Made by a program: the position numbers and the translations under genes | Shown here: one piece after another, positions 58,045-64,000 of the stretch | How the letters are laid out: each line of letters opens with the position of its first letter | Numbering within the stretch: the stretch's first letter is position 1 | The notes under the pieces: model-generated | What the model saw: only the letters and a program-made list of their open reading frames with translations | Databases searched by the model: none | What the model was told of the DNA's origin: nothing | NCBI GenBank assembly: GCA_945878865.1 | Contig: CAMCUD010000006.1 | Location: forward strand, 117,780 to 181,779 | Source of the DNA: Bifidobacterium breve | Lineage (GTDB): Bacteria; Actinomycetota; Thermoleophilia; Solirubrobacterales; Solirubrobacteraceae | Direction: 5' to 3' | Length of the DNA stretch: 64,000 bases

Positions 58045-58160
58045 ACGTTGGTTCACCGGGCCTCTGACCCCGCACGACAGACGCTCACCCACATACCCGC
58101 GGGTCTGCGGGCCGAGCGTACGTCCTGCGGGCCTCAGACCCCGGTGAACCAACGTTCACC
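58041..58160. repeat. Composite palindromic repeat element, copy B
   Basis: This 120-bp element is bounded by inverted copies of a 17-base motif: GTGAACGTTGGTTCACC (58041-58057) and GGTGAACCAACGTTCACC (58143-58160). Between them are CCCCGCACGACAGACGCTC (58068-58086) and CGAGCGTACG...GCGGGCC (58113-58133), the same two block types as in copy A at 20943-21051 but in the reverse orientation (one mismatch in the 21-base block). The whole element can fold into a long cruciform or RNA structure. Its left end supplies the MATE stop codon. Confidence 0.82.
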
Positions 58161-58178
58161 GCGGTGGAGGCGGGGCGG

Positions 58179-59516
58179 TCAGGTGCCGACCGCGTCGGCA
58201 ATGCGCCGCTGGATCGCCAACTCGCGGTCGAAGTCCGCGTCGTCGGCGTGGCGGTAGTCCGTGCCGCGACCGGAGAGCAGCTCGGCGAGCGCCTCGACGT
58301 ACCGGCCGTCGAGCTGGGTGCCCGCCACCCGCCGCAGCTCGGTGAGCGCCTCGAACGAGGTCATCTGCTCGCGGTAGGTGTCCGCCGCGGTCAGCGTGTC
58401 GTACGCCTCGGCCACCGCGACGATCCGCGCGATCACGGGAATCTCCTCACCGGCCAGCCCATCGGGGTAGCCGCGGCCGTCCACGCGCTCATGGTGCGCC
58501 CGCACGATCTCGGCGATCGGGCCGTACACCTCGAGGTCGGGCAGGAGCTCCGCGCCGATCTCCGGGTGACGCTGCACGAGCCGCCAGTCGTCGTCGGTCA
58601 GCTCGTGGCCCGGCTCGAGCACCCGGTCGGCAAAGGCGAACCGGCCGATGTCGTGCAGCAGGCCGGCGGTGTGCGCGAGCTCCTGCTCGCGCTCGTCGAG
58701 CCCGATCTGCTTGGCGATGTCCCGCGAGAAGGCCGCCACCGCAGCGCTGTGACGAGCGGCGTGCGGATCGCGCTGGTCGAGCGTGCGGACCAGGCCGGAG
58801 AGCACGCCCCACGACAGCGACGCGTACTGGCGCGTGCGATCGCGCGCGTTGACGACGAGATGCGTGCCGTACGAGAACGCGGCGACGAGGAGCAGCATGA
58901 ACGCCATGGCGCCGATCCCCAGTCGCTCGTAGGCGGCCGCGAGCGCCACGACGAAGCCGGCCGTCAGCGCGAACGTCGGCGCCAGCGCGACCGGCAGCCG
59001 CAGCGCAGCCCGCAGAGGGCGGCCGTCGAGGATCGCCATGAGCGACGTGACCATCACCCAGTTCAGCAGCAGCGTCACGGCGAACGCCCCGGCGAGCGCG
59101 GCGAGCGCCAGCGCCTCCTGATCCTCAGGCCATTCGCCCGGCGTGACGATCGGCAGCAGGAGCACCCCGCACGCCGCCGCGGGCAGCGCGTGCCCGGCGA
59201 TGTTCACGAGCAGCGCCGTCGGCCGGTAGCGGTCGACGAGCCACGCCGCGATCTCACTGACGATGATCACGACGATCGCCGGCCCGGTGCCCAGGAACGC
59301 GACGGCGAGGACGATCGCCGCGACCGACCCCGAGACCTCCACGCTGTGCTCCCAGCGTGTGTACGCGAGGATGCTCAGGAACGCGCACACGGTCAGGAGC
59401 GCGGTGAGTGGATCGCCCACAGGTGCGCTCGGAAGAACGGCCGCCATCCCGACCGCTGCGAGGAGCGCAGCGAGCGCGAGCAGGCTGCTCGTCCGGGGCG
59501 CACCCGTTCGTTCCAT
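58179..59516 (-). CDS. HD-GYP c-di-GMP phosphodiesterase with N-terminal membrane domain
   Basis: This 445-residue protein has eight or so N-terminal hydrophobic helices (~10-225) and a complete HD-GYP domain: HDIGR (HD metal ligands), QRHPEIGAELLPDLE, HHERVDGRGYPDGLAGEEIP (GYP motif) and a late DTLTAADTYR. HD-GYP proteins hydrolyse c-di-GMP to GMP via a bi- or trinuclear iron site. The variable membrane part probably senses a signal. The start at 59516 (ATG) is chosen over a TTG at 59525 because TACCTT (59524-59529, minus strand) ends seven bases upstream. Confidence 0.9.
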   Translation of the reverse strand: MERTGAPRTSSLLALAALLAAVGMAAVLPSAPVGDPLTALLTVCAFLSILAYTRWEHSVEVSGSVAAIVLAVAFLGTGPAIVVIIVSEIAAWLVDRYRPTALLVNIAGHALPAAACGVLLLPIVTPGEWPEDQEALALAALAGAFAVTLLLNWVMVTSLMAILDGRPLRAALRLPVALAPTFALTAGFVVALAAAYERLGIGAMAFMLLLVAAFSYGTHLVVNARDRTRQYASLSWGVLSGLVRTLDQRDPHAARHSAAVAAFSRDIAKQIGLDEREQELAHTAGLLHDIGRFAFADRVLEPGHELTDDDWRLVQRHPEIGAELLPDLEVYGPIAEIVRAHHERVDGRGYPDGLAGEEIPVIARIVAVAEAYDTLTAADTYREQMTSFEALTELRRVAGTQLDGRYVEALAELLSGRGTDYRHADDADFDRELAIQRRIADAVGT

Positions 59517-59523
59517 GGCGCAC

Positions 59524-59529
59524 AAGGTA
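59524..59529 (-). promoter_or_regulatory. -10 element TACCTT of the HD-GYP gene
   Basis: The hexamer on the minus strand ends seven bases before the ATG at 59516 and decides between that ATG and the TTG at 59525, which the hexamer overlaps. Confidence 0.5.
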
Positions 59530-59648
59530 CAGCGCTTCAGTGCGCTTGCGTATATGGCGGTCGACTAGCGACCACGGAAGCCGGACATCTGACGCCTCCT
59601 CATTGCGGGGGTGAGCGGGTGAGAGGGCGATCGGACGGTCAGCGCCTG
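59530..59648. other. Intergenic region between the HD-GYP and MerR genes
   Basis: This stretch of a 250-base intergenic region holds no gene that I can support. It contains CGCCATATACGC on the minus strand (near 59548-59559), sharing the 8-mer CGCCATAT with the region upstream of the tandem cyclase gene, and some GC-rich stems. No riboswitch consensus was recognised. Confidence 0.35.
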
Positions 59649-59669
59649 ACCTGGTGCAATACGCCAGGT
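59649..59669. promoter_or_regulatory. Imperfect palindrome upstream of the MerR-like gene
   Basis: ACCTGGTG (59649-59656) and CGCCAGGT (59662-59669) are inverted with one mismatch around CAATA. The 21-bp length and position about 105 bases before the regulator start are compatible with an autoregulatory operator of the downstream MerR-like protein, or with control of the divergent HD-GYP gene. Confidence 0.4.
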
Positions 59670-59775
59670 TTTCGACAGATGGCGGACGCACGGTGGTACG
59701 CACACAGACCGATCTGGGGGCCGCCGAGCGGACCCGAGTTGCTTGAACCCTCCTCACCCGTCAGACTTCCCGGCG

Positions 59776-60660
59776 ATGCGCACGCTCAAGACCCGAGAAG
59801 CGGCCGCGATGCTGAGCGTGAGCCCGAACACGCTGCGCGCGTGGGAGCGGCGCTTCAACTACCCGCGGCCGCAGCGCACCCCGGGCCAGCACCGGGTCTA
59901 CGTCCACGCCGAGGTGGCCGCGCTGCGCGACGCGCTGCAGGCCGGCCTCTCGATCTCCTCCGCGGTCAGCCGCGCGCGTGAGGCGCTGAGCGGCGACACG
60001 AGCGTCCTCGTCGGCGCGCTCTCCAGCTACGAGCTCGATCGCGCGGACGCCGCGATGGAGGCGGCGATCGCGCTGCGCTCGGTCGAGCGCGGGGTCGAGG
60101 AGGTTCTGCTGCCCTCCCTGGAGGAGATCGCCGCGCGCTGGGGCACCGACAGCGCGTCGTGGGCGCTCTCGGCCCGCTGGGCGGACGGCTGGCTGCGCTG
60201 GGCCCACAAGCTCGCCCCGGCGCCGACCCGCCCGATGACGATCGTCATCGGCGACGCCACCGCCGACCCGCTGGAGCCCGAGGCGATCGCCGTCCGGGCC
60301 TTCGAGCTCTTCTGCGTCCGTTCGGGCGCACGCGTCCTCACGCTCCCCGTCCGCCGGCTCGTCGATGTCGGCGAGGTGGTCACGGCGTTCGGCCCGCAGG
60401 CCATCGTGCTCGCGGGCGAGGGCGTCGGCGACACCGAGGTCGCCCGCTGGGCCTACCAGGTGCGGCTCGCCGTCGGCCCGATGCCCGTGATGCTCTACCG
60501 GCGCGCGACGGACGGAGACGGCGTGCGGTCCACGTCCGCCCTGCCGGACGCGCCGTACGACGCGCACCGCCAGGCGCTCAGCGCCGCTGAGCCCGCGCCG
60601 GAACGGCGCACTGCCGCCGGCGGCAGGTTCACGCGCGAGACCGCGAGGTCGCTGGCGTGA
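59776..60660 (+). CDS. MerR-family regulator with degenerate B12-binding-like domain
   Basis: This 294-residue regulator starts with a MerR HTH (MRTLKTREAAAMLSVSPNTLRAWERRFNYPRPQRTPGQHRVY) as in CarA/LitR. A helical bundle (~75-160) follows, then a Rossmann-like domain (TIVIGDATADPLEP, FELFCVRSGARVLTLP, QAIVLAGEG). It resembles the cobalamin-binding domain of CarH-type photoreceptors, but the cobalamin ligand motif DxHxxG is absent (no His in the loop). It is therefore probably B12-independent. A TTG at 59743 would add 11 residues; the ATG at 59776 is more typical. It overlaps the next gene by 4 bp. Confidence 0.82.
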   Translation: MRTLKTREAAAMLSVSPNTLRAWERRFNYPRPQRTPGQHRVYVHAEVAALRDALQAGLSISSAVSRAREALSGDTSVLVGALSSYELDRADAAMEAAIALRSVERGVEEVLLPSLEEIAARWGTDSASWALSARWADGWLRWAHKLAPAPTRPMTIVIGDATADPLEPEAIAVRAFELFCVRSGARVLTLPVRRLVDVGEVVTAFGPQAIVLAGEGVGDTEVARWAYQVRLAVGPMPVMLYRRATDGDGVRSTSALPDAPYDAHRQALSAAEPAPERRTAAGGRFTRETARSLA

Positions 60661-61151
60661 GCGCCTCGATCCACGGCCTGCCGAGTCGGTTCGGCGATCA
60701 CGACGCGGGCGAGCTCCGCGACTTCTGCGGCCACTGCGGCCAGGCGCCTGACCCGTCGAGCGCGCCGGTGGGCGCGACCCGCGTCTGCCAGCACTGCGAC
60801 CTCGGCCTCGTGCTGCAGGCGTCCGAGGCCGTCGCGCCTTCTCCGGAGGATCCGTTCCTCGTCGTCGACAACCGCATGGCGATCTGCGCGCTCTCCAGCG
60901 CCGCGGAGAAGCTGCTCGGCGTGGACGAGACCGCCGCGGTGAACCGTCACCTCGGCGAGTTCCTCATGCCCGCCGACGCGAACGCCAACGGCAGCGGCAG
61001 CCTCATCGAGCTCGTCCTCGGCGCCGCGGCGGGCGACGGCGGTGTCGAGCGGGTCCGCGTGCGGCCCCTGGGCGTGTTCGGCGTGCGCTTCAGCGCGCGG
61101 ATCGGTCGCTGCGGCCCAACGCCGTCGGCGATCGTGGTGCTCGAGCGCTAG
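60657..61151 (+). CDS. Zinc-ribbon plus PAS-like domain protein, 164 aa
   Basis: This protein has two CxxC pairs (Cys24/Cys27 in CGHCGQ, Cys44/Cys47 in CQHC) forming a zinc ribbon or rubredoxin-like knuckle, followed by a PAS-like domain (~66-164: DPFLVVDNRMAICALSSAAEKLLGVDETAAVNRHLGEFL). It has no output domain. The GTG start overlaps the MerR gene stop (GTGA), so the two are co-translated. It could be a sensory partner that binds the regulator. I know no characterised homologue. Confidence 0.75.
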   Translation: MSASIHGLPSRFGDHDAGELRDFCGHCGQAPDPSSAPVGATRVCQHCDLGLVLQASEAVAPSPEDPFLVVDNRMAICALSSAAEKLLGVDETAAVNRHLGEFLMPADANANGSGSLIELVLGAAAGDGGVERVRVRPLGVFGVRFSARIGRCGPTPSAIVVLER

Positions 61152-61185
61152 CCACGGCCTGCGCGGATCGGAGAGGATGGCCGCC

Positions 61186-61629
61186 ATGCGCGCCTCCTGG
61201 GTCCACGTCACCTACGACTTCACCGCCCCGGTCGACAAGGTCTTCGAGTACCTCGCCGACCACGACAACCTCGAGAACGTCTTCAAGGGCGCGAAGATCC
61301 GGCGGCTGTCCGACGGCAATGACGGGACGCGCAACGGCCCGGGCTCGTCGCGGGAGCTGCGCATCGGCCCGCTCCTGCCGTTCGTCGAGACGACCGAGGA
61401 GGTCGTGCCGAACGAGAAGATCGTCTACCGCATCACCGGCGGCACGACGCCGCTGCGTCATCACGTCGGCATCCAGCTCTTCAGCTCGACCCCGTCGGGA
61501 GGCACGCACCTCGACTACCGGATCCGCGTCGCGTCGGCGATCCCGGGACTCGGGCCGATCGTCCGCGCCGGGCTGCAGAAGCAGATCGCCGACGCCCTAC
61601 CCGGCGTCGACCGCGCGCTGGCGTCCTAG
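61186..61629 (+). CDS. SRPBCC-family protein
   Basis: This 147-residue START-like protein (WVHVTYDFTAPVDKVFEYLADHDNLENVFKGAKI, then NEKIVYRITGGTTPLRHHVGIQLF) has the usual polyketide cyclase/dehydrase-like fold. The ATG at 61186 is preferred to 61177 because the GAGAGGA ribosome site is correctly spaced for it. It may bind a hydrophobic ligand; no partner is obvious. Its stop overlaps the stop of the convergent SnoaL gene by 4 bp. Confidence 0.82.
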   Translation: MRASWVHVTYDFTAPVDKVFEYLADHDNLENVFKGAKIRRLSDGNDGTRNGPGSSRELRIGPLLPFVETTEEVVPNEKIVYRITGGTTPLRHHVGIQLFSSTPSGGTHLDYRIRVASAIPGLGPIVRAGLQKQIADALPGVDRALAS

Positions 61630-62033
61630 GCGGGAGCCGGTTCGACCCCGGCGGCCTTGACCTTCGGCCCCATCTCCTGCAGCAGCTGCATGAGGCCGGA
61701 GGCGGGCCGGATCATCACCGTGAAGTCGGCGATGAGGCCGTCGTCGCCGAAGCGCAGGAGGTCCATGCCCTCGACCTCCTTGTCGCCGACGCGCGCCTGA
61801 AAGATCAGGGCTGCCGTCCCGTCCTCGGAGGCGAGCTCGTCGGTGTAGCGGAAGTCCTCGAACGTGTCGAAGACGCAGCGCAGCAGCGCGCTGACGTTCT
61901 CCCTGCCGACGTACGGACGGAACACGGCGGGGCTGTGGAAGACGACGTCGTCGGCGAGGAGCTCGAACGCGGCCTCCGGGTCGGCGGCTTCGACCGCGGC
62001 GCGGAAGCGCGCGTGCGTGGAGGTGGTGGCCAT
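61626..62033 (-). CDS. SnoaL-like/NTF2-fold protein
   Basis: This 135-residue single NTF2-like domain (HARFRAAVEAADPEAAFELLADDVVFHSPAVFRPYVGREN, then MDLLRFGDDGLIADFTVMIRP) is the size of SnoaL polyketide cyclase relatives and limonene epoxide hydrolases. Its activity is unknown. TAGCGT on the minus strand (62040-62045) ends six bases before the ATG, next to the promoter of the divergent MarR gene. Confidence 0.85.
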   Translation of the reverse strand: MATTSTHARFRAAVEAADPEAAFELLADDVVFHSPAVFRPYVGRENVSALLRCVFDTFEDFRYTDELASEDGTAALIFQARVGDKEVEGMDLLRFGDDGLIADFTVMIRPASGLMQLLQEMGPKVKAAGVEPAPA

Positions 62034-62090
62034 GGGCGGACGCTACCGCGCCAGGCGCGTCCGGGTCGCCGGATACCTTTCGGGCCCAGG

Positions 62091-62531
62091 ATGACCGTCC
62101 TGCACCCCGGCGATCCGCTGGCCCACCGCGCGCTTGAGTCCCTCATCCGCGCCGAGACCTCGGTTCGCCGCCGGCTGAGCGCCGACCTCGAGCGCGAGGG
62201 CATCTCCGCCACCGGATTCTCTGTCCTCGTGGTGCTGACGACCGCCGGTGGGGAGCTCGAGCTGCGGGCGCTGCGCCACCGGCTGCAGACGTCGAAGGCG
62301 AACGCCACCGAGGTCGTCTCCACCCTGCAGTCCCGGGGGCTCGTCGAGCGCCGCCGTCCGGTCGAGGACCGCCGGATGGTGCTCGTGCGGCTGACTGAGG
62401 CCGGGCAGGAGATCGTCGACCGCCTCTTCCCCGAGCACACCGAGCGGGTGACCGCCGCGTTCAGCGTGCTCGACGAGGAGGAGAAGCGCTCGCTCACCGA
62501 GATCTGCCGGAAGCTCGCGGCCGCGGCGTAG
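62091..62531 (+). CDS. MarR-family regulator
   Basis: This 146-residue protein has the winged-helix pattern of MarR: SLIRAETSVRRRLSADLEREGISATGFSVLVVL, LRALRHRLQTSKANATEVVSTLQSRGLVERRRPVEDRRMVLVRLTEAG (recognition helix and wing with DRR). A TACCTT hexamer at 62074-62079 lies eleven bases before the ATG. The divergent SnoaL gene and the following gene are candidate targets. Confidence 0.92.
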   Translation: MTVLHPGDPLAHRALESLIRAETSVRRRLSADLEREGISATGFSVLVVLTTAGGELELRALRHRLQTSKANATEVVSTLQSRGLVERRRPVEDRRMVLVRLTEAGQEIVDRLFPEHTERVTAAFSVLDEEEKRSLTEICRKLAAAA

Positions 62532-62546
62532 CGCTACCGTCGAGCC

Positions 62547-63404
62547 GTGGACGTCGTCCGGCTCAGCGAGACCGAGTGGCGGGCGCGGGAGGCCGCGCAC
62601 GTCGCGCGCGTGCATGACGTGACCGCGGCGCATCTCGACCGCCGCGTGCGCGGGGAGAAGCACCCGGTCCTCGATTTCCTCTTCGACTACTACGGGCACA
62701 CGCCGGCCCGGCTGCGGCGCTGGCATCCCGGCCCGGGGGTCGTGCTGGAGGGCGCCGCGCGCGATCCGCGGGCCCGGTGGCGGTATATGCAGGTGGATGG
62801 CGATGCGGTGAAGCTGGACGTCGACGCGTTCGTCGAGGGCCGCGGGAAGGCGCTGGCGTTCGTCCGGGCGCTGCTCGAACGGACGCTGGAGCGCCCCGTG
62901 CACACCGGCTGCTTCGGCCTGCACGAGTGGGCGATGGTCTATCGCGGCGATCGCCGGCACGAGAGCTGGCCGCTGCGCCTGGGTCGGTCCGGGACCGATG
63001 CGGTGTTGGAGGCGGGGACGCTGCGGTGCACCCACTACGACGCGACGCGGTTCTTCACGCCCGCGGCCGCGGCCCGGAACACCGTGGCGCCGACCAGGCA
63101 GGGCATGGTCGACTTCGAGCAGCCCGGCTGCCTGCACGCGAACATGGATCTGTACCGGTGGGCGTTCAAGCTCGCGCCGGGGATGCCCAGCGACCTCATC
63201 GCCGACGCGTTCGAGCTGGCGTGCGAGGTGCGCGAGCTCGACATGCGGGCATCGCCGTACGACTTGCGGGCGCTGGGCTACGAGCCGGTCCCGATCGAGA
63301 CGGCCGAGGGGCGGCGGGCGTACGCCGAGGCGCAGCGCGGGTTCGCCGAGCGCGGGAACGCGCTGCGCCGGGAGATGCTTGCGGCGCTCGACGCGATCGC
63401 CTGA
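62547..63404 (+). CDS. Conserved actinobacterial protein, 285 aa
   Basis: This protein has a distinctive N-terminal block (WRAREAAHVARVHDVTAAHLDRRVRGEKHPVLDFLFDYYGHTPARLRRWHPGPG) and YDATRFFTP, LHANMDLYRWAFKLAP. Relatives in actinobacteria are often named 3-methyladenine DNA glycosylase, but I see no helix-hairpin-helix or glycosylase motif to support that, so I leave the role open. The GTG start is six bases after TACCGT (62535-62540). The stop codon (63402-63404) lies within the second CCCCATAT hairpin repeat. Confidence 0.8.
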   Translation: MDVVRLSETEWRAREAAHVARVHDVTAAHLDRRVRGEKHPVLDFLFDYYGHTPARLRRWHPGPGVVLEGAARDPRARWRYMQVDGDAVKLDVDAFVEGRGKALAFVRALLERTLERPVHTGCFGLHEWAMVYRGDRRHESWPLRLGRSGTDAVLEAGTLRCTHYDATRFFTPAAAARNTVAPTRQGMVDFEQPGCLHANMDLYRWAFKLAPGMPSDLIADAFELACEVRELDMRASPYDLRALGYEPVPIETAEGRRAYAEAQRGFAERGNALRREMLAALDAIA

Positions 63405-63435
63405 CGTTTGGCCCCATATACGGGGAGAACGTCAG
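63395..63435. repeat. Palindromic hairpin repeat with CCCCATAT centre, copy 2
   Basis: CTGACGTT (63401-63408) pairs exactly with AACGTCAG (63428-63435), and CCCC (63412-63415) with GGGG (63422-63425), giving a two-part stem around ATATAC. The same ordered blocks occur at 12369-12410. Because the arms read CTGA...TCAG, the hairpin places a TGA stop in frame for the gene on each strand (63402-63404 plus, 63432-63434 minus), and is well placed as a bidirectional terminator. Confidence 0.75.
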
Positions 63436-64000
63436 CCGCCCGCGCCGGTCAGCCCCACCATCGCCACCCCCGCGAGTGTCGCGACGATCCCGACCCCCTG
63501 CGTCGGCGTCAGCCGCTCGTCGAGCACGAGCTGGGCGAGCAGCAGCGTCGTCACCGGGTAGAGCGATCCGATCGCGCTGACGACCGGGTCCACGCCCGCG
63601 GTCAGCGCGACGGCGAACAGCGCGTTCGCAGCGATGTCGAGCAGGCCGATGGCGGCCAGCGGCGCGGCGTCGGCGCGCTCCAGCCGGAGCCCGCCCATCA
63701 CCGCCACGGCCACCACGAGCACACCGACCGACGCCGCACGGCTCGTGCCGACCGCCCACGTCGCGTCGCCGGCCTCCGTCGCTGCCGCCATCAACAGGAA
63801 GAACAGGCCGAAGCCGATCGCCGCGACGCCAGCGAGCAGCAGCCCGCAGAGCACCGGCCCGGCGCCGAGCTCCCGCTCCGTGCTCACGAGCGCGACACCC
63901 GCGAGCGCGATGACGAGGCCGACCGCCGCGACGGCGCCGGGCCGCTCACCCCCGAGCAGCCCGGCGGCCAGCGGCACCGCGCCCCCCAGCGCGGCGATCG
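63432..64000 (-). CDS. EamA-like drug/metabolite transporter, C-terminal part (runs off window)
   Basis: About 189 residues of the C-terminal half of a DMT-superfamily permease are visible; the start is beyond position 64000. Hydrophobic helices alternate with short loops, and AAIGLLDIAANALFAVALTAGVDPVVSAIGSLYPVTTLLLAQLVLDERLTPTQ is the EamA repeat signature, with the usual ending in a Gly-rich helix. The substrate is unknown. The stop TGA at 63432-63434 lies in the hairpin repeat shared with the convergent gene. Confidence 0.85.
   Translation of the reverse strand, partial: IAALGGAVPLAAGLLGGERPGAVAAVGLVIALAGVALVSTERELGAGPVLCGLLLAGVAAIGFGLFFLLMAAATEAGDATWAVGTSRAASVGVLVVAVAVMGGLRLERADAAPLAAIGLLDIAANALFAVALTAGVDPVVSAIGSLYPVTTLLLAQLVLDERLTPTQGVGIVATLAGVAMVGLTGAGG

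Noticed and set aside
59743..59775. TTG at 59743 as the MerR start
   Set aside because: It adds a Pro-rich 11-residue stretch unlike MerR N-termini; the ATG at 59776 begins directly at the HTH.
62547..63404. Calling the 285-residue protein a 3-methyladenine DNA glycosylase
   Set aside because: The name circulates for relatives, but no glycosylase or helix-hairpin-helix motif is visible, so the function is left open.
1..64000. tRNA, rRNA, CRISPR, prophage or insertion sequence
   Set aside because: No tRNA-like cloverleaf, rRNA sequence, regular spacer-repeat array, integrase, transposase or phage structural gene was recognised; intergenic gaps are mostly below 150 bases.

Overview
The window is GC-rich (roughly 70% or more) and densely coded, with GTG starts in about a third of genes, 4-bp ATGA/GTGA overlaps inside operons and very short intergenic gaps. 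The gene content (WS/DGAT wax ester synthase, MMPL transporter, MaoC, methylmalonyl-CoA epimerase, SpoIID/LytB, many GGDEF and HD-GYP proteins) and the repeat types fit a soil actinobacterium; my best inference is the Thermoleophilia/Solirubrobacterales (Conexibacter- or Solirubrobacter-like). I see no prophage, transposase, CRISPR array, rRNA or tRNA.

Layout. 1-10200: partial chromate transporter, ABC-2 exporter pair, M20 peptidase, DUF1385 protein, secreted RTX-like protein, membrane phosphoesterase, FtsH and methylmalonyl-CoA epimerase. 10200-18200: PLD/DAG-kinase pair, PAP2 phosphatase, an ArsR-AHSA1-monooxygenase operon, YchF, and a Baeyer-Villiger-type monooxygenase with an SRPBCC partner facing a TetR regulator. 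18200-22500: secreted GH2 enzyme coupled to a stand-alone 5'-3' exonuclease, then a UbiB kinase. 22600-28430: a run of membrane diguanylate cyclases (three related TM-GGDEF units, two of them fused in one polypeptide, plus a more distant fourth) with a MaoC hydratase and a secreted protein between them. 28400-37400: SpoIID protein, acetolactate synthase-like enzyme, double HD-GYP/LuxR regulator, tandem SnoaL protein, aldehyde dehydrogenase, lipoprotein and a Phd/PIN toxin-antitoxin pair. 37400-50600: WS/DGAT acyltransferase, acyl-CoA synthetase, MMPL transporter, small zincin, two paralogous secreted lipases flanking an EEP-family protein, and fumarase. 50600-64000: PhoX-like protein, acyltransferase/SGNH pair, MscL, an alpha/beta-hydrolase-fold protein lacking its nucleophile, MATE transporter, HD-GYP protein, a MerR-like regulator with a zinc-ribbon/PAS partner, small SRPBCC/SnoaL/MarR genes and a partial EamA permease.

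How it fits together. Lipid metabolism recurs (WS/DGAT, acyl-CoA synthetase, lipases, MaoC, DAG kinase, PLD, PAP2, methylmalonyl-CoA epimerase), as does c-di-GMP signalling: four GGDEF domains with intact signature and inhibitory-site residues, two HD-GYP proteins, and no EAL domain.

Two non-coding signals run through the window. About 27 genes carry a TANNNT hexamer ending 5-11 bases (mostly 6-8) before the start codon, which predicts widespread leaderless transcription and helped to choose starts. There are also interspersed palindromic repeats: a composite element of about 110-120 bp in two copies (20943-21051 and 58041-58160), and a CCCCATAT-centred hairpin in two copies (12369-12410 and 63395-63435), one of which supplies the stop codons of two convergent genes.
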